Assembly: GCF_001984155.1 (NCBI RefSeq)
Contig: NZ_MTQO01000053.1
Span: 682,001-746,000 of the forward strand
Direction: 5' to 3'
DNA length: 64,000 nucleotides
Origin: Actinosynnema sp. ALI-1.44
GTDB lineage: Bacteria > Actinomycetota > Actinomycetes > Mycobacteriales > Pseudonocardiaceae
Shown here: one piece after another, positions 33,916 to 42,413 of the stretch
Layout of the letters: the number at the start of each line of letters is the position of its first letter
Position numbering within the stretch: the stretch's first letter is position 1
The notes under the pieces: generated by a model
What the model was told of the DNA's origin: nothing
The model's database searches: none
Seen by the model: only the letters and a program-made list of their open reading frames with translations
Translations under genes and position numbers: made by a program

Positions 33916-34584
33916 TTACTTCTGGGTGGTCTTGTTGGTGGCCGCCGTCGGCTTCGTGGTGCTGCCGGTGGTGGTGGTGGTGGTCGTCGTCGTGCGGGCG
34001 GTCGCGGGCTTGCGGGCCGGGGCCGTCTTGTTCGCGACCTTGCGGGTGGTGCTGCGGACCTCGTGGGCGACGTCGTCACCCAGGTCCTCCACTGCCTCCG
34101 CCGTCTCGTCCGCCAGCTTCTGGGCCGCGCGTGCGGTCTTCTCGCCGACCGATCGGGTCTTGCGGGTCACCTTCGACAGCACGTCCTCCGCCAGTTCGCG
34201 GGCGTCGTCCGCCACGTCTCCCGCGCGGGCCTGCACCTGGGCGATGGCGTCTTCCAGCTGGTCGACGACCTTCTTGACCTCCGGCCGGGAGGTGAACTTC
34301 GCGACTGCTTCCTCGCCCTGCTCGGCGAGCTTCTTGTACAGCTTCACCGCGGCTTCGGTGTATTCGTCGACCGCCTTGCGCAGCTCGGCCGGGTCCAGCT
34401 TCTCGCGCAGCGAGGTCACGTCGGTCGGCAGGCTCTGGGCCGACTTCTCCGCGCCTTCCTTGGCCTTGCTCACCGCATCAAGCACTGTCTTGGCGACCAG
34501 GTCGCCTGCTCCTACCGCTGCCAGCAATGAGGTGCGGACGGGTTCGACAGCCTTGCGGACGTCCTCGGCGTTCGGGCGGGTCAT
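33916..34584 (-). CDS. Heparin-binding hemagglutinin (HBHA)-like protein
   Basis: 222 residues, almost entirely alpha-helical coiled coil (LREKLDPAELRKAVDEYTEAAVK and following). It ends in a Lys/Pro/Ala/Thr-rich tail (KTAPARKPATART, then a run of nine Thr and TTKPTAATNK). HBHA of mycobacteria has the same coiled-coil body and basic tail that binds heparan sulfate and lipids; here the tail is Thr-rich and less Lys-rich. In a non-pathogen it is more likely a lipid- or envelope-associated protein. The ATG at 34584 has GAGGAG 8 bases upstream. The HTH gene just upstream matches the Rv0474-Rv0475 order. Confidence 0.83.
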   Translation of the reverse strand: MTRPNAEDVRKAVEPVRTSLLAAVGAGDLVAKTVLDAVSKAKEGAEKSAQSLPTDVTSLREKLDPAELRKAVDEYTEAAVKLYKKLAEQGEEAVAKFTSRPEVKKVVDQLEDAIAQVQARAGDVADDARELAEDVLSKVTRKTRSVGEKTARAAQKLADETAEAVEDLGDDVAHEVRSTTRKVANKTAPARKPATARTTTTTTTTTGSTTKPTAATNKTTQK

Positions 34585-34589
34585 GTGAA

Positions 34590-35039
34590 TCACTCCTCAG
34601 TGGGTCGCTTGTGGTCCACATCGGACTTATCCACTGTGGACTGTGGTGCTGCTGTTGTCGTTGACCGCAGTGCCGCGTTCTCCTTGCGGAAGGACTCGTA
34701 CACGTCCAGCAGCACCTGTTTCTGGCGCTCGTTGAGCTCGTCGTCGGCGCGGATCGCGTCGGCGACCGCGCCGCCGGTCGGCAGGTCGAGGATTCCGGCC
34801 TGTACGTACAACGCTTCTGCTGAGATCCGCAGGCCTTTGGCGATCTGCTGCAGGATCTCCGCGCTCGGCTTGCGTAGGCCGCGCTCGATCTGGCTCAGGT
34901 ACGGGTTGGACACGCCCGCGAGCTTCGACAGCTGGCGCAAGGAGATCTTCGCCGTGTTGCGCTGCTGGCGGATGTACTCGCCGATGTCCCTGCCGAGATC
35001 GGCGACCTTGTCCATCGGCGACTGGTGTTCGTCGGTCAC
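34590..35039 (-). CDS. XRE-family helix-turn-helix regulator (Rv0474-like)
   Basis: 149 residues. An HTH_3 domain covers about residues 20-75 (IRQQRNTAKISLRQLSKLAGVSNPYLSQIERGLRKPS). A helical C-terminal part follows (DELNERQKQVLLDVYESFRKEN). The GTG at 35039 is chosen because GAGGAGG stands 8 bases before it; a GTG at 35048 sits on the Shine-Dalgarno itself. The stop is 5 bases before the hbhA-like start, so the two are one operon. Mycobacterial Rv0474 has the same position. Regulation of the envelope protein gene is inferred. Confidence 0.87.
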   Translation of the reverse strand: MTDEHQSPMDKVADLGRDIGEYIRQQRNTAKISLRQLSKLAGVSNPYLSQIERGLRKPSAEILQQIAKGLRISAEALYVQAGILDLPTGGAVADAIRADDELNERQKQVLLDVYESFRKENAALRSTTTAAPQSTVDKSDVDHKRPTEE

Positions 35040-35152
35040 CGTGGTCACCTCCTCTCGACGCTTTCCACGGTAGGCCGGAGTGCTAGCAATTGCAAGCGGG
35101 GTGCTTGCGGGTAGTCGGTGGGGTGGGTCACACCCCGCTACAGTGAGGGGTG

Positions 35153-36295
35153 ATGAGCGTGAAGGCGGGCGTGGAGGGCACCGCGGCACGACTGCGGAGC
35201 CGGCTCGTCCGCGCCCTCGTCCGCAACGGCACCCTCACCGACCCCGCCTGGCGGGACGCCTTCCTCGCGGTCCCGAGGCACGCCTTCCTGCCCCGCTACT
35301 TCCGGCAGCGCTCAGGCCGGTGGGAAGCCGTGGACACCGGCGACGAGGACTGGTTGGCCCAAATCTACGCCGACCGCGTCCTGGTCACCCAGCTCGACGG
35401 CGACAGCGGCAAATGGCAGGCCGCGCGCGACGGCGGCCCGGTCGTCGGCGCGCCGACCTGCTCGTCGAGCATGCCGACCATCATGGCGGTGATGCTAGAA
35501 GCGTTACAGGTCAAGGACGATCACCGGATCCTCGAGGTCGGTACCGGCACCGGCTACAACGCCGCGCTGCTGTGCGTCCGGGTCGGCGACCGGCTCGTGT
35601 CCACAATAGACATCGACGAGTCGCTCGCCGGTCCGGCCGAGCGGCACCTGGCCGACTGCGGCCTGCGGCCGACCTGCGTGGTGGCCGACGGTGTCGACGG
35701 CCTGCCCCAGGCCGAGCTGTACGACCGCGTGCTGTGCACGTGCGCCGTACCGCGGATTCCGGTGGCCTGGCTTGAGCAGACCCGCCCCGGCGGCCTCGTG
35801 GTCACCACGCTCAGCCGCCCGCTCGGCGCGGGTCTCGTCCGCATCACGGCGGGCGAAGGCGGCACGGGCACCGGCGAAGTGCTTGCCGACGACGGCCGCT
35901 TCATGCCGCTGCGCGCGCCGCGTACTCGTTCGATCACCTGGCCGGAGCCGGACGCCCCCGGCAGCACCCGGCCGACCACGCTCGCGTCGTCGGTGATCAG
36001 CCCGACCAGCCCCTTCGAGTTCTTCGCCGGACTGGAACTGCCGGACGTGCACGCCGCCGGTGCCGCGAACTACGCCGTGCTGACCCACCCCGACGGTTCG
36101 TGGGCGCGGCACGAGAGCGACGTCGTCGTGCAGGCCGGTCCCCGGCGGCTCTGGGACGAGATGGAGGTCGCCTACGACCGCTGGCAGCGGCTCGGCCAAC
36201 CGCGCCGCGCCCGGTTCGGGGTCACGATCGACGGTGAGGACCAGCGACTCTGGCTCGACGCACCCACCGGCCCGAACCGCTGGCCCCTGGCGTGA
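35153..36295 (+). CDS. PCMT-like methyltransferase of the graspetide (ATP-grasp peptide) maturation type, orphan
   Basis: 380 residues. The N-terminal region (LTDPAWRDAFLAVPRHAFLPRYF) and SAM motif ILEVGTGTGYNAALLC are those of protein-L-isoaspartate methyltransferases. The further landmarks VTQLDGDSGKWQ, GAPTCSSSMPTIMAVML and RPTCVVADGVDGLPQAELYDRVLCTCAVPRIP (in pieces) and the 150-residue C-terminal extension match methyltransferases that modify graspetides. No precursor peptide or ATP-grasp gene lies nearby. The start is ATG 35153; GTG 35159 has better spacing from GAGGGG. It could act on aged proteins instead. Confidence 0.8.
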   Translation: MSVKAGVEGTAARLRSRLVRALVRNGTLTDPAWRDAFLAVPRHAFLPRYFRQRSGRWEAVDTGDEDWLAQIYADRVLVTQLDGDSGKWQAARDGGPVVGAPTCSSSMPTIMAVMLEALQVKDDHRILEVGTGTGYNAALLCVRVGDRLVSTIDIDESLAGPAERHLADCGLRPTCVVADGVDGLPQAELYDRVLCTCAVPRIPVAWLEQTRPGGLVVTTLSRPLGAGLVRITAGEGGTGTGEVLADDGRFMPLRAPRTRSITWPEPDAPGSTRPTTLASSVISPTSPFEFFAGLELPDVHAAGAANYAVLTHPDGSWARHESDVVVQAGPRRLWDEMEVAYDRWQRLGQPRRARFGVTIDGEDQRLWLDAPTGPNRWPLA

Positions 36296-36398
36296 CCTGC
36301 GCGAACACCGGGCGTTTTGGCACGTCGGAACGCGGCGGCGACTTTGCCGGGTCTTGACCATGTGGTCACAGTGTCTCGAGGCAACGTAGTCTGAGGGT

Positions 36399-36692
36399 GT
36401 GCCGTCGCTCGCCATAATCATCGTGCGGATCATCGACTGGGCCGCGATCCCAGTCGCTGTGTTCGCGTTCGTGCACGCCTTGCTCCAGCGTGCGGACGCG
36501 TTCACCGCGATCGACCGGATGACCAAACCGGCGTGGCTCGGTGTCACCGGAGGTGGCGCCGCGGCGGTCGCGCTGTTCCGGTTCTACGACTTCACCATGA
36601 TGTTCTGGATCGCCGGCCTGGTCGCGGTGCTCGTCTACATCGTGGACGTGCGGCCCCGCCTGATCGAGGTCCAGCGCGGCAACCGGTGGTGA
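36399..36692 (+). CDS. DUF2516 membrane protein
   Basis: 97 residues with three hydrophobic segments (IIIVRIIDWAAIPVAVFAFV, WLGVTGGGAAAVALF, FWIAGLVAVLVYIVDVRP), the DUF2516 layout. Function unknown. Its homologue in M. tuberculosis (Rv0476) also follows the HTH-hbhA pair. The GTG at 36399 lies 6 bases after TAGTCT with no Shine-Dalgarno, suggesting a leaderless mRNA. It is coupled by GTGA overlap to the hydrolase that follows. Confidence 0.87.
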   Translation: MPSLAIIIVRIIDWAAIPVAVFAFVHALLQRADAFTAIDRMTKPAWLGVTGGGAAAVALFRFYDFTMMFWIAGLVAVLVYIVDVRPRLIEVQRGNRW

Positions 36693-37393
36693 GCTGGCAG
36701 GCGTACGGCTCAGGCGCCCCGGTCACGATCGTCGTCCCAGGCCTCGGCGCCACGCCGGGCGAAGCGCGGATCCCCGCGTCCGGCCTGCCGGGAACACGGA
36801 TCGTGCTCACCCTGCCGTCACACGGTGACGAGCCGGACGCGCCCGAGGGCTATTGGAACTACCGGACCATCGCCGACGACGTGCTGAAAGCCGCCGACGA
36901 GGTGAAAGCGCAGAAGGCCATCGGCGTCTCACTCGGTGCGGGCGCGCTGACCAGGATCGCGGCCGAGCACCCGGACCGGTTCGACCGGATCGCGCTGCTG
37001 CTGCCCGCCGTCCTCGACCAGCCGCGGTCGGCCGAGGTGCGATCGGTGCTGCGCGAGCAGACCAGCGAGGACGAGATCGCCAGGACGTTGCCGGACGGCT
37101 ACGCGCTCGGCGACTACGTGCAAGCACGGGCGCGGGCGTTGCGCAGGCTCACCACCGCCATCGACCGGCTGTCCGCCGAGTTCCCCGTCGCCGATCGGGA
37201 AGCGTTGCGGCACGTCACAGCGCCGACACTGGTGATCGGCGCGGTCGGGGACCCGCTGCACCCCGCGGAGATCGCCGAGGCCACCGCGGCCGCGTTCGGC
37301 AAGGGCGAACTCGAGCTGTTCGACTCGCCCGCGCCCATGATCACTCACCGGGCTCAGCTGCGTGAACTGCTGCAAGTAGCCTGGCGGACGTGA
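36689..37393 (+). CDS. Alpha/beta hydrolase
   Basis: 234 residues. The fold is recognised from VTIVVPGLGATPGEARIPASG (oxyanion region), the nucleophile elbow GVSLGAGALTRIAAEHPDRF, a late Asp in VIGAVGDPLHPAEIAE and a weak His position near MITHRAQ. A small cytosolic esterase or related enzyme; substrate unknown. The GTG overlaps the DUF2516 stop, and its own stop overlaps the YbaK gene (GTGA), so the three form a tight operon. Confidence 0.78.
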   Translation: MSWQAYGSGAPVTIVVPGLGATPGEARIPASGLPGTRIVLTLPSHGDEPDAPEGYWNYRTIADDVLKAADEVKAQKAIGVSLGAGALTRIAAEHPDRFDRIALLLPAVLDQPRSAEVRSVLREQTSEDEIARTLPDGYALGDYVQARARALRRLTTAIDRLSAEFPVADREALRHVTAPTLVIGAVGDPLHPAEIAEATAAAFGKGELELFDSPAPMITHRAQLRELLQVAWRT

Positions 37394-37938
37394 CTTGGAC
37401 AATCGCAGGCTCACTGCAGGTGTCCCCAGCGACTGACCGGACCGACCTGCTGGCCGTGCCCGTCGCCACCGCACTGGCCGCACTGGACCCGAGCGACGCG
37501 AGCCGCGTCGGGGTCGCTCAGATCGACCCGGACCTGGCCGACACCGCCCAGTTCTGCGAGGCGTACGGCTCGCCGCTGGACGCCTCGGCCAACTGCGTCG
37601 TCGTCTCGGGAAAACGCGCTGGTGAAGAGCGTTTCGCCGCCTGCATGGTGCTCGCGACGACCCGCGCGGACGTCAACGGCGTGGTCCGCCGCAGGCTGGA
37701 CGTGCGCAAAGCGTCGTTCGCGCCGATGGACACCGCCGTCGACCTGACCGGCATGGAGTACGGCGGCATCACCCCGCTCGGCCTGCCGGACGGCTGGCCG
37801 TTGCTGATCGACCAGGCCGTGGCGGTCGCGCCGGAGCTGGTGATCGGCAGCGGGATCAGGGGCAGCAAGATCCTCATCCCCGGCGAGGTGCTGGTGAAGT
37901 TCCCCGGCGCCGAGGTGATCGAGGGCCTAGGCCGCTGA
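37390..37938 (+). CDS. YbaK/EbsC family protein (aminoacyl-tRNA deacylase-like)
   Basis: 182 residues. The YbaK/ProX-type fold is seen from SANCVVVSGKRAGEERFAACMVLATTRADVNGVVRRRLDVRKASFA (in pieces), containing the conserved Lys, and from GMEYGGITPLGLP, the GGxxPxG loop. The end has VIGSGIRGSKILIPGEVLVKF. Family members hydrolyse mischarged tRNAs such as Cys-tRNA(Pro). The last gene of the DUF2516-hydrolase-YbaK operon; its 3' end overlaps the convergent LOG-family gene by 12 bases. Confidence 0.83.
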   Translation: MTWTIAGSLQVSPATDRTDLLAVPVATALAALDPSDASRVGVAQIDPDLADTAQFCEAYGSPLDASANCVVVSGKRAGEERFAACMVLATTRADVNGVVRRRLDVRKASFAPMDTAVDLTGMEYGGITPLGLPDGWPLLIDQAVAVAPELVIGSGIRGSKILIPGEVLVKFPGAEVIEGLGR

Positions 37939-39027
37939 GTACTTGCGCAGCAGGGCCACGGCTTCTTCGACGTCGTCGGTGACGAGGATCCATTCCTCCG
38001 CCGCGCGCCCGCGTGCCAGTTGCTGGACCAGCGGCGCGGCGGGCACGTCGGTCGTCCAGAAGTCCTTGCCGAGGAACACCATCGGCGCGGCCGGGCCGAT
38101 CGACGTGTAGTGGTTCTGCGTGTAGTCCTGGAAGACTTCCTGCACGGTGCCCGCGCTCCCCGGCGTGTACACCACGCCACCGGTCGCCACGGTGAGCAAC
38201 CCGTCCTTACGCACCGAGTTCGCGAAGTACTTGGCGTGCCGGTGGCATGCGGGGTTGGGCGGCTCGTGGCCGTAGAACCACGTGGGGATCCCGATCGTGA
38301 GCGGCTCGGTGGCCGGCAGGTCGGGCGCCAGCCCGGTGGCCAGCCATTCGCCGATCCCGGTTGCGTCCGAGCCGAACCGCGGTGCCCTGCCCAGCTCGGC
38401 GTGCAGTTCGTCGATGTGGTCGGGCATCCGGACGCCGTACGGGACCGCTTCCATCGCGCCGGGCCCGCCGCCGGTCAGCACGGTGAAACCCGCACGTCCC
38501 AGCGCCGCGCCGAGCCGCATCGCGGCCTTGTAGCCGGACGAGTCACGGGTCAGCGCGTGCCCGCCCATCACGGCCACCGGTGGCTGGGTGCAGGCGGCCA
38601 GCGCTTCGTCGAGCGCGCTGGTGATCGAGTGGTCGTGCAGGCGTTCGGCCAAGGCGTGCAACGGATCCGGCGTGCGGCCCTGTGCTTTGCTGTGCGCGTG
38701 GATCCGGGCGTCCAGAGTGTCCGCATAGGACTCCGGGCGGGCCGGGTCGAAGCCGTCGAACAGCTCGGCCGGGGTGTACAGCGCGGTCCGGTAGACGTGG
38801 TACGGCAAAGCGGGGATGTCCGGGAACAGCAACGCCCCCGCCGCCTCGGCCTTCCGCCTGGACTTGCCCGACAGCTCGCAGCCCAGCAGGACCGCCCCGT
38901 CCAGTGCGGTGCGGAGCAGGTCGTCCTCGCCGGTCAGGTCGAGCCCGATGAGCACCGCGTCGCGTAGGTCGCGTCCGGCCGCGCGATGTTCGCGCAGTGC
39001 CTCAACGGTTGTGATCTCGGTCCGCAC
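37927..39027 (-). CDS. LOG family Rossmann-fold nucleotide-binding protein
   Basis: 366 residues, longer than short LOG proteins because of a 150-residue N-terminal extension. The core has VLTGGGPGAMEAV and a PGSAGTVQEVFQDY variant of the family PGGxGTxxE motif. The residues between (IGIPTWFYGHEPPNP) match large bacterial members that act as nucleotide 5'-monophosphate nucleosidases. Likely cleaves a nucleotide to base plus ribose phosphate. The GTG at 39027 is preceded by TAGGCT with a 6-base gap on the coding strand (39034-39039), so leaderless. Divergent from the FAH gene. Confidence 0.82.
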   Translation of the reverse strand: MRTEITTVEALREHRAAGRDLRDAVLIGLDLTGEDDLLRTALDGAVLLGCELSGKSRRKAEAAGALLFPDIPALPYHVYRTALYTPAELFDGFDPARPESYADTLDARIHAHSKAQGRTPDPLHALAERLHDHSITSALDEALAACTQPPVAVMGGHALTRDSSGYKAAMRLGAALGRAGFTVLTGGGPGAMEAVPYGVRMPDHIDELHAELGRAPRFGSDATGIGEWLATGLAPDLPATEPLTIGIPTWFYGHEPPNPACHRHAKYFANSVRKDGLLTVATGGVVYTPGSAGTVQEVFQDYTQNHYTSIGPAAPMVFLGKDFWTTDVPAAPLVQQLARGRAAEEWILVTDDVEEAVALLRKYSAA

Positions 39028-39073
39028 CAGCGCAGCCTACTGTGCGGGGAAAGCCTGACGTTAGGCTCGCGCG

Positions 39074-39955
39074 GTGGAGAACATTCGCACCCGCGTGGTC
39101 AGGTTCGCCGACCAGGACGGTCACGTCCACATCGGAGTCACCGAGGGCGAGTCGATCAGACGGCTGCCGACCGGGTGGCGGATCGCTGACCTGCTGCGTG
39201 TGCCGGTCGACGACATGCGCGAGTTGTTGACCCGACCGGGCGAGGTGGTCCCGGTCGACAGCGTCCGGCTGCTCGCTCCGATGGACGGCCTGATGGAGTT
39301 GTGGGCGGCGGGCGTGACGTACGAGCGCTCCCGCGACGCGCGGGTCGAGGAAACCTCGGAGCCGACCGTCTACGACCGGATCTACCAGGCCGAACGGCCC
39401 GAGCTGTTCTTCAAGTCCCCGGCGTGGCGGGTGGTGACCGACAACGAGCCGATCGCGGTCCGCGAGGACTCGGCGGTCAACGTGCCCGAACCGGAACTGG
39501 GGGCCGTGATCAACGCGTTCGGCGAGATCGCCGGGTACGTCGTGGTCAACGACGTGAGCTCGCGGTCGATCGAGGGTGACAACCCGCTCTACCTGCCGCA
39601 GGCCAAGATCTACGCGGGCAGCAGCGCGGTGTCGGCGGGGTTCGTGCCTGCCTGGCTGACCGGCATCGACGACCTGGAGATCGCGATGTGGGTACACCGC
39701 CGCGGCTCGGTGGTGTACGAAGGCCGCACGTCGACGGCCTCCTTCCACCGCCCGGTGGCCGGGCTGGTGCCCTACCTGACGACCCACATGCGGTTCCCCG
39801 ACGGGGTCGTGCTGTCCACCGGCACGGGGATCGTGCCGGAGCTGGACTTCGACCTCAAACCGGGCGACACGGTGGAGATCCGGATCGCGAACGTGGGCAG
39901 CCTGACGAACACGGTGCTGCACACCCGCGAATGGCTGGACATCGTGGGGCCTTGA
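39074..39955 (+). CDS. Fumarylacetoacetate hydrolase (FAH) family protein
   Basis: 293 residues. The FAH fold is seen from LFFKSPAWRVV, the metal-binding acidic region EPELGAVINAFGEIAGYVVVNDVSSRSIE (in pieces; E-x-E...D) and the late LSTGTGIVPELDFDLKPGDTVEI. Members cleave C-C bonds of beta-diketo acids or hydrate 2-oxo-diene acids. The N-terminal segment is short, so a bifunctional form is excluded. Substrate unknown; no aromatic-degradation genes adjoin. The GTG is preceded by TAGGCT with a 6-base gap, a leaderless arrangement. Convergent with purU. Confidence 0.83.
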   Translation: MENIRTRVVRFADQDGHVHIGVTEGESIRRLPTGWRIADLLRVPVDDMRELLTRPGEVVPVDSVRLLAPMDGLMELWAAGVTYERSRDARVEETSEPTVYDRIYQAERPELFFKSPAWRVVTDNEPIAVREDSAVNVPEPELGAVINAFGEIAGYVVVNDVSSRSIEGDNPLYLPQAKIYAGSSAVSAGFVPAWLTGIDDLEIAMWVHRRGSVVYEGRTSTASFHRPVAGLVPYLTTHMRFPDGVVLSTGTGIVPELDFDLKPGDTVEIRIANVGSLTNTVLHTREWLDIVGP

Positions 39956-39978
39956 TCGCTCGTGAGGTGGTCGCCGCT

Positions 39979-40866
39979 CTAGAACACGACCGTCTTGTTG
40001 CCGTGCACCAGGATCCGGTTCTCCAGGTGCCAGCGCAGGCCGCGCGCCAACACGACCTTCTCGATGTCCCTTCCCTTGCGGACCATGTCCTGGACGCGGT
40101 CGGCGTGACCGACGCGGATCACGTCCTGGTCCACGATCGGCCCGGCGTCGAGATCGGCGGTGACGTAGTGGCAGGTCGCGCCGACCAGCTTGACGCCGCG
40201 CTGGTGCGCCTGGTGGTACGGCTTCGCGCCGACGAAGGACGGCAGGAAGCTGTGGTGGATGTTCAACGCCCGGCCGGCCCACTCCGCGCACAACTCGGCA
40301 GGCAGGATCTGCATGAACCTGGCCAGCACGACCGCGTGCGGATCGTGCTGCGCCACCAGGTCGCGGACCTTCGCGAACGCCGCTTCCTTGTCGTCGCGCG
40401 GGAACGGCACGTGGTGGAACGGGATTCCGTGCGCCTCGGTGATGTCCGCCAGGTCGCCGTGGTTGCCGATCACCGCGGGGATGTCCACGTCCAGTTCGCC
40501 GGAGGCCACCCGGCCGAGCAGGTCGTACAGGCAGTGCCCTTCCTTCGACACCAGGATCACGGCCCGGCGGCGCTCCCCAGTGTCCGTCACCGTCCACGAG
40601 CCGCCCAGTTCCGCGGCTACTTCGGCGAACTGCTTGCGCAGGACGTCCATGCCGAACGGCAGCGAGTCCGCCAGCACTTCCTGGCGGGTGAAGAACCAGC
40701 CGGTGTCCTGGTCCGTGTGGTACGCGGCTTCCACTATCCAGCCGCCCGCGTGGGCCAGGAACTGGGAGATCCGGGCGACGATCCCGGTCCGGTCGGGGCA
40801 GCCGAAGGTGATCACGTACCGGCGTTCGGGCTGGTTCCTGCCCGCGGACTGCGCCTCAGCCGCCAT
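39979..40866 (-). CDS. purU: Formyltetrahydrofolate deformylase
   Basis: 295 residues, the standard length. An N-terminal ACT domain (about 15-90, starting ITFGCPDRTGIVARISQFLA) is followed by the formyltransferase-fold catalytic part. That part has the Asn-His pair in NIHHSFLPSF and the Asp in DAGPIVDQDVIRV. It hydrolyses 10-formyl-THF to formate and THF, balancing one-carbon units and supplying formate for purine synthesis. The ACT domain senses methionine or glycine in known enzymes. The ATG start overlaps by 11 bases with the upstream mycothiol-type gene, so the two are cotranscribed. Confidence 0.92.
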   Translation of the reverse strand: MAAEAQSAGRNQPERRYVITFGCPDRTGIVARISQFLAHAGGWIVEAAYHTDQDTGWFFTRQEVLADSLPFGMDVLRKQFAEVAAELGGSWTVTDTGERRRAVILVSKEGHCLYDLLGRVASGELDVDIPAVIGNHGDLADITEAHGIPFHHVPFPRDDKEAAFAKVRDLVAQHDPHAVVLARFMQILPAELCAEWAGRALNIHHSFLPSFVGAKPYHQAHQRGVKLVGATCHYVTADLDAGPIVDQDVIRVGHADRVQDMVRKGRDIEKVVLARGLRWHLENRILVHGNKTVVF

Positions 40867-41593
40867 TGACTGCCTGCAACATCTCTTCGCGGCCGGTCAC
40901 GATCGCGTGGCTCGGGCGTTTCCAGACCGCCCGGTACACCGCGTCCGCCGTTCCGGCCAGTGTCGCGTCGGCGTCCGTCGCGGCGTCCTCGATCGGGCCC
41001 GCTTTCACGGCCCCGCCTTCGACGTGCACCATCCACGCTCGTCCGGCGTCCGCCGCGTGCACCAGGATGGTTCCCTCGACCGTCACCTCCGGGCGTTTCA
41101 CGTACGCCCGGAACGGCGACAGCGTGCCGAGCACCTCGTCGACGCCGTCGGCAGCCAGTTGCGGGTCGAACAGCAGGGTCGGGATGTCGTCGCCACGCGC
41201 GTGCTCGGCGTCCAGCCGGTGGATCGCCGTCTCGTGGGCCTGGCGGCGCGCCCACCAGGCGACGGTGCCCATCCCCGTGATGAAGCTCCATGCCTGCCTC
41301 GACGGGTCGCCCTCGCCGAGCCGCATCACCATCTCCGTGCGTTTCGTGTCCCACCAGGCGATCAGGTCGGCCCAGTCAGCGGGGAGCTCGGCCAGGGGTG
41401 GGCGGCTGTCGCCCGTGCCGAGCGCCAGCCCCGCGTGCACCATGTTGTGCACCTGTGCGATGTGCTCGACCAGTTCTCGTACTGTCCACTCGGGACAAGT
41501 GGGGACCTGTGCCGACGGGCCCGCCGCGAGTGCGGCGGCCTTCAGTGCCTCGGACTGCTCAACGATGTGCGCCAAGTACGTCTCGTGATCCAC
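40856..41593 (-). CDS. Maleylpyruvate isomerase family, mycothiol-dependent (DinB-like)
   Basis: 245 residues. The N-terminal four-helix DinB_2/MDMPI domain shows VPTCPEWTVRELVEHIAQVH, with the metal His, and ARRQAHETAIHRLDAEH with further ligands. The C-terminal part resembles the MDMPI C-terminal SCP2-like domain. Such proteins are the actinobacterial thiol-S-transferase type that use mycothiol as cofactor; individual substrates are mostly unknown. The GTG at 41593 is preceded by TAGTGT 7 bases upstream on the coding strand. It fits the mshA gene found 4.5 kb away. Confidence 0.8.
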   Translation of the reverse strand: MDHETYLAHIVEQSEALKAAALAAGPSAQVPTCPEWTVRELVEHIAQVHNMVHAGLALGTGDSRPPLAELPADWADLIAWWDTKRTEMVMRLGEGDPSRQAWSFITGMGTVAWWARRQAHETAIHRLDAEHARGDDIPTLLFDPQLAADGVDEVLGTLSPFRAYVKRPEVTVEGTILVHAADAGRAWMVHVEGGAVKAGPIEDAATDADATLAGTADAVYRAVWKRPSHAIVTGREEMLQAVNGG

Positions 41594-41603
41594 TCACCTG
41601 ACA

Positions 41604-42413
41604 CTAGCGGAACATCGACCACGACAGCGTGAGTTCGCCCAATCGCCAGCGCTTCCGGGTGTCCAGGACCGGCCAGTCGTCGGCGGCCAGCCGCCGGACC
41701 GCCTCGACCCAGCGCGCCCGGGGCCCGTACGGGCTCAGCGGCGCGGCCGCCGCCCAGTGCGCGTCGAGCGCGGTGAGCAGATCGTGGATTCGTTCACCGG
41801 GAATGTTCCTGTGTATCAACGATTTCGGCAGTCGTTCGGCCAAATCGGACGGTTGGTCGATGTCGCCGGGCATGCACGCCAACGTGAACGCGAACGGCCC
41901 GTCCGCTGACAGCGTTACCCAACAGCACCGCCTGCCGATCTCGTCGCACGTGCCCTCGACGAGCAGCCCACCGGGGGCGAGCCGGGACAGCATCGTCTGC
42001 CACGCCGCCGCCGCGTCGGGCTCCGTGTACTGCCGCAACACGTTGAACGCCCGCAGCAGCACCGGGCGGGCACCGGCCAGTTCGAAACCGCCGCGCCGGA
42101 AGTCGAGCGACGGCGGATCGGCCGACGGCTTGGCGGCCTCGACGCGGTCCGGGTCCAGTTCCAGCCCGAGCACCCGCACATCCGGCCGGAGCGCGCGCAG
42201 CCGGGACGCGAGTTCGACGGTGGTCACCGGCGACGAGCCGTAGCCGAGGTCGACGACGAGCGGATCGGGCACGGCGTACAGCACTGAGGCGACCCACGGC
42301 GTACCGGTCATCCACCGGTCCACTTTGCGCAGCCGGTTCGGGTTCGTCGTACCGCGCGTCGGGACACCGAGCGCGCGTGCCCGGCCCGCCGCTAGCCGCG
42401 GTGTGCGAGCCAT
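41604..42413 (-). CDS. Class I SAM-dependent methyltransferase
   Basis: 269 residues. The SAM-binding motif I region is PLVVDLGYGSSPVTTVELAS, followed by VLGLELDPDRVEAAK as motif with the acidic ribose ligand. LLRAFNVLRQYTEPDA and LAPGGLLVEGTCDEIGRR are later strands. Members of this actinobacterial group are about 270 residues with an extra C-terminal domain; substrate unknown. The ATG at 42413 overlaps the DUF2505 gene by 22 bases, so they are cotranscribed, with this gene second. Confidence 0.78.
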   Translation of the reverse strand: MARTPRLAAGRARALGVPTRGTTNPNRLRKVDRWMTGTPWVASVLYAVPDPLVVDLGYGSSPVTTVELASRLRALRPDVRVLGLELDPDRVEAAKPSADPPSLDFRRGGFELAGARPVLLRAFNVLRQYTEPDAAAAWQTMLSRLAPGGLLVEGTCDEIGRRCCWVTLSADGPFAFTLACMPGDIDQPSDLAERLPKSLIHRNIPGERIHDLLTALDAHWAAAAPLSPYGPRARWVEAVRRLAADDWPVLDTRKRWRLGELTLSWSMFR

